Source: JAIQFL01 sp035295745 (GTDB taxonomy: Bacteria > Acidobacteriota > Terriglobia > Bryobacterales > Bryobacteraceae). From it: DNA of 19,943 bases. Where the stretch lies: contig DATGIL010000082.1 in assembly GCA_035295745.1 (NCBI GenBank), positions 1 through 19,943 of the forward strand, read 5' to 3'. This document shows, in pieces, positions 5,864 to 14,125 of the stretch (its first letter is position 1; each line of letters starts with the position of its first letter). Below the pieces are notes generated by a model. The model was not told the origin of the DNA, made no database searches, and was given only the letters and a program-made list of their open reading frames with translations. Position numbers and translations under genes: made by a program.

Positions 5864-8800
5864 CTACCAGTAAAACTTCGCAACGACCTGCATCAAGCGC
5901 GGATTGCTGCTGAAGGCAACCTCGGGATTGTTGAAGTTGACGTTGCTGACACTGGTGTAGGCCGTGCTCCCGGAAGTGCTGACCCGGCCGACATCTCCAA
6001 TGGAGCCTGGGATGAACTGCGCGTGGTTGAACAGGTTGTAAGCTTCACCTGAAATCTCGAAGCGGGCTTTGTCGCCGATCTGGAACCGCTTGATGATGGT
6101 GAAGTCGATGTTGGCGATGCCGCGAGTAGCTTCGGTATTGCGGCCGGTGTTGGACAAAGCGCCGGGACCCGCCTGAATGTAACGCGCATTCGGATTGGTC
6201 GCGACCCATGCTACGACGTTGTTCACTGAGGACGCGGCGGCGGTAGCGGCGATCCGGTTACCGTTCTTGTCGAGGCCGTAAACGCTGGTGCCCGTCCCGG
6301 AGACTCCGGAGGGATTGAGAATAGTGCGGTCGCCGGCGGTATCGCCGTTGAGGTTGGAATCGACCGAACTCGATACGGTGAAGTACTCCGGGGTCTCGTA
6401 AGTCAGGACGGGGGAGAACTGCCAGTTGCCGATCAGGTTCTTTACGAACCAGCTCTTCGAGTTCTTGAGGTAGGGCAGGTCCCAGACGCCGGAGATGGTC
6501 AGGCGCTGGCGACGATCGAGGGCCGAAGCGGCCTTTTCGGGCGTGAGATTGCCGAAATCCTGAACGCGTCGTTGACTGAGTGCGCTGGTGTTGAGCGTGG
6601 CGGTCTGGTTGTCGATGTTGTGGCTATAGGTGTAGGCGGCGAGGAACTGGAGGCCCTTCGCGAAACGCCTCTGTAGCTGCAGATCGAGGCCGTTGTAGAA
6701 AGACCACCCCTGCGGCTGATAAGAGGTGATGGCTTTGTCGAAGCCGGCGGCCGCCCAGGCGGGATCGGCCCAAGTGGAGGCCTGCCTGAGATTGCCAACA
6801 CTGAGCGGCAGGCTTGCCAAAACGCTGGCACTCGGAGCTGCCATATATGTCGGGATGAATGAGGTGGGAGTCACCAGGCTGTGGAGACGATCAATCTGCT
6901 GTTGAATCAACTCATGAACGCCGCGGGTTCCGACGTAGCGGGCGGTGAAGGTGTAGTCTTTGGCGAACGTGTGCTGAGCTTCCAGGCTCCAGTTCAAGGA
7001 GTACGGAAGGATCTGGTCCGCGAGGTAGTAGGCGGTTGCGGCCCGGGCTTGGGCAGCGGTCAGATTGGTATTGGGCGCGTAAAGAGCGGCCGAGATGCCG
7101 CCATTCTTCAGGAAGTTGGAACCGCCGGCGCCGGTCACATCCACCGCGGTGGTGAACTGCGGGGGAGGGCTGTTGAGCGGCAGATTGTCATAGATGATGT
7201 CCGTGGCGCGGCTGAATCCGGCACGAATCACTGTGTTGCCGCTGGCTTCGGGAGTCCACGCGAGTCCGATTCGTGGAGCGAAGCCGCCGGTCTTACTGGA
7301 ATTCGGGGCGCGGAAATCGACCAGGCCAGGAACGCTGGCGATGGCATTTAACTTCTGCGCCTGCGCCCCGACCGGCACGCCGCTCCATTCATAGCGAAGA
7401 CCGGCATCCAGCGTGAGGTTCCTGCGAATGCGCCACGTATCCTGGAAATATCCGTATTGAGCCAGGCCGTTTCCGTAGAACACCGGGTCGCCCAGGCTGC
7501 GCTGCGCCAGGTAATCGGGAGTCAGGTCCATCAGGTAGTTGGCGAGGGTGGTGTACTCGTAGTCTCCACGCACGCGCTGAGTGAAGTGCGTCGCGGCGAT
7601 GTAGTCGCGGAACTCGTACCCGGCTTTGAGGGTGTGCGACCCGTAGGTCTTGCTGATGTTGTCGATTGCCTGGTAGCTGTTGCTGATCCCGCTCTGCGGA
7701 TAATTCGAGTTCGGACCAACTTGCAGATTCAGGTCGAGGAACTGGAGGTTGGGGAAGGCGTCGAGGCCCGGGAAGGTCTGGTTGCCTACCGGCTCGCTCT
7801 GGTTATTGCGGTTGAAGCCCAGCCGGAATTCGTTCACGACTGTGGGCGAGAAGGTGTGATACCAGGCGGCTGTAGCCAGGTAGTTGGTATCGGGAGTAGG
7901 CGTGTAAAAGACTGGGAGATTGGCGGCGGTGCTGATGGAATCGTACTTGTTGCCGATGTAGCGGCCGCGCAACTGGTCCCTATCCGAAAAGTTGTAATCG
8001 GTGCTGATGATGGTGAAGTAGGCGTTCTGGAAGTTGGGGCCCACCACCGGAATCGCACCGGTCGGGATGGTAACGCCACCGACCGTGATGGAGGGCGCTC
8101 CCGCCGATACGGATGGAGCCACAGCATAGGTCTTGAGCACGTTCAGGTTGGTCTGGCTTACGCCTGCGATGCCGGCGAGTGTGGAGTAACCGGCAGAGGT
8201 GGGGGCGTAGATCGAACCCGATGAGGCGGCGCCGCCGTAGGGGTTGTACTCGAAGCCGCCGAAGATGAACCATTTGTTCCTGATGATCGGGCCGCCGATG
8301 TTGGCGCCGAGACGGTTCTGATCGTACCGCGGCAGGGGGGTCGGCGTGTTCCGGAAGAGCTGGTCTACCGCATTCAGGTCACGATTGCGAAAATACTCAT
8401 AGAGTTCGAAATGCAAGGTGTTTCCGCCCGTCTTGACGATGGTATTGAACTGGCCGCCGGAGGAGTGGCCATACTCGGCGCGGAACTGATTCGCCAGCAG
8501 GGTAAACTCGGCGACATCGTCATTAGGGACGTACACCACCGGGCCGGTGACGGACTTGCTGTTGTTGTCGACGCCATCCACGGTGAAGTTGTTGTTGGTG
8601 GGGCGCTGGCCGCCGACCGAAGGCCCGGTGCCATAGCCTACGCCGCCCGAGGAGGCCACGCCGGACTGTAGCAGGGACAGGTTGAGGACGCCCTGTCCGT
8701 TGGTCGCCATGGGCAGATCCTGCACCTGTTGGGCGGTGAAAGTCTGTTGAATCTGAGCGGTGGTGGTATCGAGCAAAGCACCGGCTTCGCTCACGTCCAC

Positions 8801-9166
8801 TGTGGTCGTCACGGTTCCCACCGAGAGTTTCAGGTTGGCTGTCGTGGTTTGATTCAGTTCGACCGCGACACCCTTCAAGGTAGCGTTGGCGAACCCAGTC
8901 GCCTGCACCGAAACCTCATAGGTACCCGGCGGCAGGTTGCCGATGCGGTATTCGCCGAGTCCGTTGGTGACACCTGTGGATTTCACGTTGGTGGCCGTGT
9001 TGACTGCGGTCACGGTGACGTTGGGAATGGCAGCCCCACTGGCGTCGGTTACGGCTCCCACCAGATCTCCGCTGATGGCTTGCGCATTGGCCGCGGGCGC
9101 AAGCCAACACGCTGCGACAATCATCGCGAGAAAGAGGGAAAGAGATGCTTTTAGCGTGTTCGTCAT
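5864..9166 (-). CDS. TonB-dependent receptor 1, Oar-like, with N-terminal carboxypeptidase-regulatory-like domain
   Basis: This is an outer-membrane protein of about 1100 residues, expected to import or bind a substrate using TonB energy; the substrate is unknown. It opens with a signal peptide (MTNTLKASLSLFLAMIVAAC to ANA-Q, about 28 residues). A carboxypeptidase-regulatory-like fold follows at roughly 32-115 (GDLVGAVTDASGAAIPNVTV, GEYRIGNLPPGTYEVSV). The plug region holds FTVDGVDNNS, AEYGHSSGGQFN and IVKTGGNTLHFELYEYFRNR. The rest is a long beta-barrel ending in the aromatic VVAKFYW. I chose ATG 9166 over ATG 9196: AAGGG at 9173-9177 is 6 nt upstream and the shorter form gives a clean signal peptide. 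No SusD-like lipoprotein is adjacent. The gene has its own terminator and upstream region, so it is probably transcribed alone. Confidence 0.93.
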   Translation of the reverse strand: MTNTLKASLSLFLAMIVAACWLAPAANAQAISGDLVGAVTDASGAAIPNVTVTAVNTATNVKSTGVTNGLGEYRIGNLPPGTYEVSVQATGFANATLKGVAVELNQTTTANLKLSVGTVTTTVDVSEAGALLDTTTAQIQQTFTAQQVQDLPMATNGQGVLNLSLLQSGVASSGGVGYGTGPSVGGQRPTNNNFTVDGVDNNSKSVTGPVVYVPNDDVAEFTLLANQFRAEYGHSSGGQFNTIVKTGGNTLHFELYEYFRNRDLNAVDQLFRNTPTPLPRYDQNRLGANIGGPIIRNKWFIFGGFEYNPYGGAASSGSIYAPTSAGYSTLAGIAGVSQTNLNVLKTYAVAPSVSAGAPSITVGGVTIPTGAIPVVGPNFQNAYFTIISTDYNFSDRDQLRGRYIGNKYDSISTAANLPVFYTPTPDTNYLATAAWYHTFSPTVVNEFRLGFNRNNQSEPVGNQTFPGLDAFPNLQFLDLNLQVGPNSNYPQSGISNSYQAIDNISKTYGSHTLKAGYEFRDYIAATHFTQRVRGDYEYTTLANYLMDLTPDYLAQRSLGDPVFYGNGLAQYGYFQDTWRIRRNLTLDAGLRYEWSGVPVGAQAQKLNAIASVPGLVDFRAPNSSKTGGFAPRIGLAWTPEASGNTVIRAGFSRATDIIYDNLPLNSPPPQFTTAVDVTGAGGSNFLKNGGISAALYAPNTNLTAAQARAATAYYLADQILPYSLNWSLEAQHTFAKDYTFTARYVGTRGVHELIQQQIDRLHSLVTPTSFIPTYMAAPSASVLASLPLSVGNLRQASTWADPAWAAAGFDKAITSYQPQGWSFYNGLDLQLQRRFAKGLQFLAAYTYSHNIDNQTATLNTSALSQRRVQDFGNLTPEKAASALDRRQRLTISGVWDLPYLKNSKSWFVKNLIGNWQFSPVLTYETPEYFTVSSSVDSNLNGDTAGDRTILNPSGVSGTGTSVYGLDKNGNRIAATAAASSVNNVVAWVATNPNARYIQAGPGALSNTGRNTEATRGIANIDFTIIKRFQIGDKARFEISGEAYNLFNHAQFIPGSIGDVGRVSTSGSTAYTSVSNVNFNNPEVAFSSNPRLMQVVAKFYW

Positions 9167-9196
9167 GATGGACCCTTGGTGCACTTTCAGGTCCAT

Positions 9197-9310
9197 GCGG
9201 CAAACTGCTTGTTTCCGTTAGCTATTGGAATAAAAAGGCCTACTTCTCTTGATAGTGGAAGAAGATACTACGGAAATCGGGAGATTAAGGTCTAAAAAGG
9301 TCTTCTATTG
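9197..9310 (-). promoter_or_regulatory. Upstream region of TonB-dependent receptor 1 with tandem AAGGTCT repeats
   Basis: This AT-richer stretch lies between the receptor 1 coding region and the terminator of the oxidoreductase operon, so it must carry the receptor promoter. Two direct repeats AAGGTCT (9287-9293 and 9297-9303) are spaced 10 bp, one helical turn, and a related AAAAAGGCCT lies at 9232-9241. I cannot assign a convincing -35/-10 pair by eye. The repeats could be an operator or simply low-complexity sequence. Confidence 0.4.
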
Positions 9311-9343
9311 ACAAAAGGGCCACGGATTCGCATTCCGTGGCCC
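9311..9343 (-). terminator. Rho-independent terminator of the 2-oxoacid oxidoreductase operon
   Basis: A perfect 10-bp stem (GGGCCACGGA at 9317-9326 with TCCGTGGCCC at 9334-9343, 7-nt loop) is followed on the minus strand by TTTTG. It lies 26 nt beyond the stop of the beta-gamma fusion gene. The short T-run makes it slightly less canonical than the receptor 1 terminator. Confidence 0.8.
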
Positions 9344-9369
9344 GAGGGTCGCTGGTTGGCTGCGTAACT

Positions 9370-10842
9370 TCACACACCCCAGAGGTAATCTTCACCACTG
9401 GGTGCAAGGCTTTCACCCGATTTCCGGGCTTCCGCCCGTCCCCGCTCCAGAGCCGCGACGTCCAGTTGGAACCACCGGTCGTTCTTCACGAGGCGCCGCA
9501 ACGCTCCAGTGACCGGCTCCTCGTCCAACAGGCTGGTCGCCTCCAGAAGCGCTCCCAACATCAGCACATTCCCGACCTTCGCACTCCCCATCTCATCGGC
9601 AAGCTGGGTGAATGGCTTGGCCATCACGCGAACATCCGGCCGCGAGCAATCCTGCGGGATCTCTGACCCGTTGTAGAGGACTACGCCGCCAGCTTCGACC
9701 GACGGCAAGAACTTCCGGAGCGAGGGTTCGTTGAGCGCTAACAACACGTTGGGACGAGACACCAGGGGCGAATCGATGGTGTGATTGGAGAGCCGCACGT
9801 GGCAGTTGGACGTGCCCGACCGCATCTCGGGGCCGTAGGAAGGCAGCCAGGAGACCTCGTATCCGGATTCCAGGCCGGCTTCGGCGAGCACCTCTCCCAG
9901 CATCAGCACGCCTTGTCCGCCGAAGCCCGCCACTTTGATGCGCAGGTCCAGCTCTCTGGGGGGAACAGGTGCGAACGCGGCGTCGGATGCGCCGTTCGAA
10001 AGACCCAACAGCCGGGGGAGGTCTTCGAGTGACGGGGGAGCTGCAGGCTCAGGCTTGACGGTGGCCTCCTTGGTGCGATCGCGGTAGTTGGCCACTCCGA
10101 AGATCGCCGCCATCTCCTCGCGCACGAACGTCTGCGCTTCCAGCGGGTTCATCTTCCAGATGGTGGGGCAAGGCGAGAGTACCTCCACGAACGAAAATCC
10201 GAGCCCCTTCACCTGATTTTCGACGGCGCGGCGCAGCACCCGCGCGGCGTTCATGATCTGCTTGTTGTTGCCCAGGGCGACGCGCTCGATAAAGACCGGG
10301 GCCTCCAGCGAATTCAGCAACTCGCAGACGTGAAGCGGATAGCCCTCATTGGCTGCGGTTCGCCCGAAAGGCGAGGTGGTGCTCTTTTTGCCGAGCGGCG
10401 TGGTCGGTGCCATCTGGCCGCCCGTCATCCCGTAGATCCCGTTGTTGACGAAGATCACGGTGATGGCTTCTCCGCGATTGGCGGCATGAATGATCTCAGC
10501 GGTACCAATGGCTGCCAGGTCGCCATCGCCCTGGTAGCCGATCACGATGCTGCCGGGCCGGCTGCGCTTGACGGCGGTGGCTACGGCAGGCGCGCGTCCA
10601 TGTGCCACCTGGATATTGCCGACATCGAAATAGTAGTAGGCGAACACGGAGCAACCCACTGGACTGATCAGGACGGTACGATCCTGGATGCCCAGTTCGT
10701 CAATCGCCTGAGCCAGGAGTTTGTGGACAACGCCATGTCCGCAGCCTGGACAGTAGTGGGTCTGGTGTTGTAACTCCGCCTTGCGCTCGTAGCGATCGTA
10801 GAAACAATCGGCCTTCTCGTGACAGATGGTGTAGCTAGCCAT
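9370..10842 (-). CDS. 2-oxoacid:ferredoxin oxidoreductase, fused beta (TPP) and gamma subunits
   Basis: A 490-residue cytoplasmic polypeptide joins two subunits that are usually separate. Residues ~1-255 are the beta subunit. CPGCGH (31-36), Cys64 in PVGCS and Cys225 in SPCPT match the four cysteines that hold the proximal [4Fe-4S] cluster, and GDGD (105-108) with NN (133-134) form the thiamine diphosphate/Mg site. A Pro/Ala-rich linker (about 262-298) leads to the gamma subunit: KVAGFGGQGVLMLGE (303-317) and YGPEMRSGTSNCHVRLS (336-352). The enzyme converts a 2-oxoacid and CoA to acyl-CoA with reduced ferredoxin. Whether the substrate is 2-oxoglutarate (Kor) or branched-chain 2-oxoacids (Vor) cannot be told. 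ATG 10842 has GGAGGAGG 8-9 nt upstream and overlaps the alpha gene by 8 nt; a longer start at 10914 would lie deep inside alpha. Confidence 0.92.
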   Translation of the reverse strand: MASYTICHEKADCFYDRYERKAELQHQTHYCPGCGHGVVHKLLAQAIDELGIQDRTVLISPVGCSVFAYYYFDVGNIQVAHGRAPAVATAVKRSRPGSIVIGYQGDGDLAAIGTAEIIHAANRGEAITVIFVNNGIYGMTGGQMAPTTPLGKKSTTSPFGRTAANEGYPLHVCELLNSLEAPVFIERVALGNNKQIMNAARVLRRAVENQVKGLGFSFVEVLSPCPTIWKMNPLEAQTFVREEMAAIFGVANYRDRTKEATVKPEPAAPPSLEDLPRLLGLSNGASDAAFAPVPPRELDLRIKVAGFGGQGVLMLGEVLAEAGLESGYEVSWLPSYGPEMRSGTSNCHVRLSNHTIDSPLVSRPNVLLALNEPSLRKFLPSVEAGGVVLYNGSEIPQDCSRPDVRVMAKPFTQLADEMGSAKVGNVLMLGALLEATSLLDEEPVTGALRRLVKNDRWFQLDVAALERGRAEARKSGESLAPSGEDYLWGV

Positions 10843-11926
10843 GGACCAATTCCTCCTCCATCGGCTCGGCATGAGCGCAAGCCGCGAACTTCTGCCAGAG
10901 AAACGCCAGCACATCCTCAGCGGACGGTACGTTGCCTCCCACCCGGCTGAAGAACTCCACCGGCACCCGGCCCTCGAGCGCCAGCCGCACGTCGTCGATC
11001 AACTGTCCCGTGCTAAGTTCGGCGACGGCAAACGCCTTCGCCTTGCGGCTCAATTCGCGGACCTCGTCTTTCGGAAACGGGTACAGCGTGATAGGGCGAA
11101 GCAGCCCCACTGCCAGCCCATGCGCGCGGGCCAACTCGACCACAGCCTTCAGAACCCGGCCCATGATCCCATAACCGACCAGGATGATCTCGGCATCCTC
11201 GGTCCGCCAGCATTCGGCGCGCGCGATCCTCTGCTCGGCTTTCCGGTACTTGGCTTCCAGCTTGCGAATGTGGCGCTCCAGAAGATCGGGCTCGAGGTAG
11301 ATGGAACTTACCAGGTTCGGTCGGGTGTCCGCCGTTCCGGTGACCGCCCACGAAGCCGCCGGAGGGCCCGGCCGAGGGTCGGCAAACTCTACGGGCTCCA
11401 TCATTTGCCCGATGTAGCCATCAGCCAGCAAGACTACCGGATTGCGGTACTCGTCTGCCAGATCGAATGCCCAGGTGGTGAGGTCTGCCATTTCCTGCAC
11501 GGAATCGGGCGCCAGCACCAGCGTTCGATAGTTGCCGTGACCGCCGCCTTTCACGATCTGGTTGTAGTCGCCCTGTTCGGGCGCGATGTTGCCGAGTCCC
11601 GGGCCGCCGCGCATGATATCCGCGATCACGCAGGGGAGTTCGGCGCCCGCCAGGTAGCTGAAGCCCTCCTGCATGAGGCTGATTCCCGGGCCGCTGGACG
11701 CAGTCATAGAGCGTACGCCGGCCGCCGCTCCGCCGTAAAGCATATTGATGGCGGAGACTTCGCTCTCCGCCTGCAGGAAGACGCCGCCCGCCTGGGGCAG
11801 GTAGAGCGCGGCGGCCTCGGCGATTTCGCTGGCTGGGGTGATGGGATAGCCGTAGAAGGCGCGGCATCCCGCCAGGACGGCCGCTTTTACGATGGCTTCG
11901 TTGCCCTTAGTGAGTTGTTTCTGCAT
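10835..11926 (-). CDS. 2-oxoacid:ferredoxin oxidoreductase, alpha subunit (VorB/KorA-type)
   Basis: The 363-residue alpha subunit pairs with the beta part to form the active site. The N-terminal domain starts KGNEAIVKAAVLAGC and contains the signature YGYPITPASEI (25-35), followed by QAESEVSAINM, TASSGPGISLMQEG and MRGGPGLGN. The C-terminal half (ILVGYGIMGRVLKAVVE, LRPITLYPFP) is the transketolase C-terminal-like domain. Proteins with this layout are usually annotated as 3-methyl-2-oxobutanoate dehydrogenase subunit VorB or 2-oxoglutarate ferredoxin oxidoreductase subunit KorA; the sequence alone does not decide. AGGAGA at 11933-11938 lies 6 nt before ATG 11926. It sits 18 nt downstream of the ferredoxin gene and overlaps the beta-gamma gene by 8 nt. 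Confidence 0.93.
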   Translation of the reverse strand: MQKQLTKGNEAIVKAAVLAGCRAFYGYPITPASEIAEAAALYLPQAGGVFLQAESEVSAINMLYGGAAAGVRSMTASSGPGISLMQEGFSYLAGAELPCVIADIMRGGPGLGNIAPEQGDYNQIVKGGGHGNYRTLVLAPDSVQEMADLTTWAFDLADEYRNPVVLLADGYIGQMMEPVEFADPRPGPPAASWAVTGTADTRPNLVSSIYLEPDLLERHIRKLEAKYRKAEQRIARAECWRTEDAEIILVGYGIMGRVLKAVVELARAHGLAVGLLRPITLYPFPKDEVRELSRKAKAFAVAELSTGQLIDDVRLALEGRVPVEFFSRVGGNVPSAEDVLAFLWQKFAACAHAEPMEEELVHG

Positions 11927-11944
11927 GGGTTCTCTCCTGGGCCG

Positions 11945-12193
11945 CTAAGCTGCGGCGGGGACCGCCAGGCGCAGGACGGTAATGGCTCCCGGCTCGGGAC
12001 AGACAAAGAAGCAGATGCCGCATCCGGTGCATCTGGCGCCGAGATATTCGGCAGTGTGATAGCCGTAGCGGTTGAGGCCGTCAGTCAGGCGCAGGACCTT
12101 GGGAGGACAGGCCTCGACGCAGAGGCCGCACCCCTTGCATTCTTCCGAATCCATCTCGACCGAGCCGCGATCGGGCTTTCCGCTGATTGCCAT
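11945..12193 (-). CDS. 2x[4Fe-4S] ferredoxin-like delta subunit of 2-oxoacid oxidoreductase
   Basis: The 82-residue protein carries two complete CxxCxxCxxxCP cluster motifs: CKGCGLCVEACP (Cys19, 22, 25, 29) and CTGCGICFFVCP (Cys55, 58, 61, 65). As the delta subunit it passes electrons from the beta-subunit cluster to free ferredoxin. It is the first gene of the delta-alpha-(beta-gamma) operon. The start is ATG 12193, with GGGAGGTG (12201-12208 on the minus strand) 7 nt upstream; a longer reading from 12220 would translate across this ribosome site and into an upstream hairpin, and is rejected. Confidence 0.92.
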   Translation of the reverse strand: MAISGKPDRGSVEMDSEECKGCGLCVEACPPKVLRLTDGLNRYGYHTAEYLGARCTGCGICFFVCPEPGAITVLRLAVPAAA

Positions 12194-12210
12194 TTCCGGG
12201 CACCTCCCAA

Positions 12211-12236
12211 AGAGCACCACTTTAAGAAGGTGCTCT
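12211..12236 (-). promoter_or_regulatory. 8-bp inverted repeat in the leader of the oxidoreductase operon
   Basis: AGAGCACC (12211-12218) and GGTGCTCT (12229-12236) are perfect complements separated by 10 nt, directly upstream of the ferredoxin ribosome site. It could be a leader hairpin or an operator. There is no T-run in either direction close to it, so a terminator is unlikely. Confidence 0.45.
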
Positions 12237-12246
12237 CACACGATCA

Positions 12247-12522
12247 TTATAGATCCAGGAGTACGAGATCTTCAATACCTTTTCCGAGCCACGGCGTGAG
12301 CCGCGACGGATTGGTTGCCGAATGATCGATTAAAGGCAACGGTCGTCGCTCGTTGCGAGCCCGGTGTAAGTAATCCACGTCCCAAATTGCTCCGCAAATC
12401 GCTTCCTTACAATTGGGCGCGAAAACCAGATTGGGAAAGTCCCTCGCAGCATCCAAAATATCTTCAGCAATCGGACTTGGCAGGACGACCGAAAAATATT
12501 GGGAAGAGTTTCGACGCGGCAA
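12247..12522 (-). CDS. Unrecognised small ORF or gene remnant
   Basis: The open frame gives 91 residues from a TTG codon (LPSPIAEDILDAARDFPNLV, later WDVDYLHRARNERR, ending GIEDLVLLDL). The composition looks protein-like, and codons often end in A or T, unlike the strongly G/C-ending codons of its neighbours. I recognise no family. The frame stays open upstream to about 12612, into the end of the hydrolase gene, but without an ATG and without a clear ribosome site. It may be a real small gene, the C-terminal remnant of a decayed gene, or chance. It fills the gap of about 350 nt between the hydrolase and the oxidoreductase operon, which must also hold that operon's promoter (not identified). 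Confidence 0.3.
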   Translation of the reverse strand: MPRRNSSQYFSVVLPSPIAEDILDAARDFPNLVFAPNCKEAICGAIWDVDYLHRARNERRPLPLIDHSATNPSRLTPWLGKGIEDLVLLDL

Positions 12523-12544
12523 AACAGGAATGTTTACGTCACGG

Positions 12545-14113
12545 CTAGTGCTTGCGGGGATGCTGGTCGAAAAAATCGAAAACTTTCGGTTCCACCAGTG
12601 CGACGATCGTCAGATGCGTCGCGCCGGGCACCTCCAGATACTGCGGATCCAGTCCGGCATCCTTCGCAGCTTTGACCATATTGCGGGAACTAGCCACCGG
12701 AACCTCGTCGTCCTGATCGCCGTGGCACACCATGATGGGCATGCCTTTGAGACGATCGAACGGGAATCCCGCAGGACGCGTTGCCGCCGCACTCGCCGCG
12801 ATGGCGGCCCATTTGCCGGCATACTTCTCGCCCAGATACCAGGTACCCGCGCCACCCGCGGAATGGCCGAAGAGGAAGACCCGATCGGCGTCGATGGGGT
12901 ACTCCTTCGTCACCAGATCTAGAACGTTCAACGCATCTTTCTCGCTCAACTCACCTTGGCGACGGCGCGCGGGATCCGCCGTGACGCCGCCGCGCCCCTG
13001 CGCGTTGAGCGAGTTCGATCCCCACCCGGCGCTGGGCCGGTAGCCCATCGGGCAGACCACCAGATATCCATGCTGCTCGGCCAACTTCGCCAGAATGTGC
13101 TCGTCGCGATCGAAGTAATAGTCCTGATCGCGTGTATTCCCGTGAAGCACCAGCACCATGGGCAGCTTCGATCGGCCATCCCACTTCGACGGCACATAGA
13201 GATGGTAGGCCATCATCTCGCCCGCCTCTTCGAACCAGTAGTGCCTCTCGTGATCGCCCTTGGCGCGATAGAGCGGGTCCTTGCCCGATTCGAGCGACTT
13301 CAACAGAGCGGCCGACATGGCCACGCCATTGGCAAAGTCAAAGGGAGTCTGGGGTTGGAACGGCAGGCCGAAATCGGATCCGTCGAACCGGCGGCGGCCC
13401 ATGTTGACCGTCTCGGCGAGCACGTAAGGATAGCGAATGGAAGCTTTCGCGCCCTCATGCCCTTGGATCGCCGTGAGGCGATGCTCGAGGGCGGCGTGAT
13501 CGCGCGTGATGCCTTTGACCACAACGAGCGGCGACACCACAGTGGCCAGCACCGCATCGCCATCCAGCACCTCGGCGCGAACGTGATAGATACCGTCGGC
13601 CATGCCGTCCAGATTCGCGGGAATAGTGAATGGCTGCTCGATGAGGTCGCTCGCGGGCATGTCGAAGGTTCCAATCGCGCGCGCCTCGCTATCGTCTGCG
13701 TGGCGGAGGGAAACCCTCACCTTCGATGGCTCGGCTCCCTTGTACGATGCAGGATAGATCTGCGTCATACGAATCAGGGAGGGCAGCGTGGAATCGGCCA
13801 CCACCACATCCGGACGCAATGCGAGCGACCACTGATACTCCTGTTTTGCATCCCAGGTGCCACCCTTGAGAAGCACCCACGCATGGGCCAGCTTGCGGCG
13901 GCCCTCGCTACGAGCGCCGGAGCCCGCTTCGGCGAGGAGAGGATCGACTTGCGCGCCCACGTCGGCGGCCGCCGATCGGCGCAGCGTCCGCACTGCGGCC
14001 ATCATCGCCTGATAGTCGGGTTGACGCTCGGGTGTGAGGTTGGGCGGTGCAGGTTGTGCGCGGAGAATGCCGGCGGCTACACAACCTGCGATGACGATTC
14101 GGATCGCGCGCAT
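12545..14113 (-). CDS. Secreted alpha/beta-hydrolase (esterase/peptidase-like) with large N-terminal region
   Basis: A 522-residue exported hydrolase. Residues 1-19 form a signal peptide (MRAIRIVIAGCVAAGILRA-Q). Residues ~20-300 have no catalytic motif I recognise; part of it (about 131-200, KVRVSLRHADDSE to VVVK) could be an Ig-like beta-sandwich. The alpha/beta-hydrolase domain starts near 300: the oxyanion HGNTRDQD (324-331), nucleophile Ser418 in GHSAGGAGTW, acid Asp468 in HGDQDDEVP and His500 in GATHLT. The arrangement resembles polyhydroxybutyrate depolymerase/feruloyl-esterase-like and prolyl-oligopeptidase-like enzymes; the substrate is unknown. AAGGGA stands just 2 nt before ATG 14113, a short spacing. 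It begins 12 nt after TonB-dependent receptor 2 and is surely co-transcribed with it. Confidence 0.88.
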   Translation of the reverse strand: MRAIRIVIAGCVAAGILRAQPAPPNLTPERQPDYQAMMAAVRTLRRSAAADVGAQVDPLLAEAGSGARSEGRRKLAHAWVLLKGGTWDAKQEYQWSLALRPDVVVADSTLPSLIRMTQIYPASYKGAEPSKVRVSLRHADDSEARAIGTFDMPASDLIEQPFTIPANLDGMADGIYHVRAEVLDGDAVLATVVSPLVVVKGITRDHAALEHRLTAIQGHEGAKASIRYPYVLAETVNMGRRRFDGSDFGLPFQPQTPFDFANGVAMSAALLKSLESGKDPLYRAKGDHERHYWFEEAGEMMAYHLYVPSKWDGRSKLPMVLVLHGNTRDQDYYFDRDEHILAKLAEQHGYLVVCPMGYRPSAGWGSNSLNAQGRGGVTADPARRRQGELSEKDALNVLDLVTKEYPIDADRVFLFGHSAGGAGTWYLGEKYAGKWAAIAASAAATRPAGFPFDRLKGMPIMVCHGDQDDEVPVASSRNMVKAAKDAGLDPQYLEVPGATHLTIVALVEPKVFDFFDQHPRKH

Positions 14114-14125
14114 GGTCCCTTCATT

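Noticed and set aside
10841..12325. Open frame of 494 codons on the plus strand across the alpha and ferredoxin genes
   Set aside because: It is antisense to two well-supported genes with intact motifs; the translation is low-complexity and Arg/His-rich, as expected for a shadow frame.
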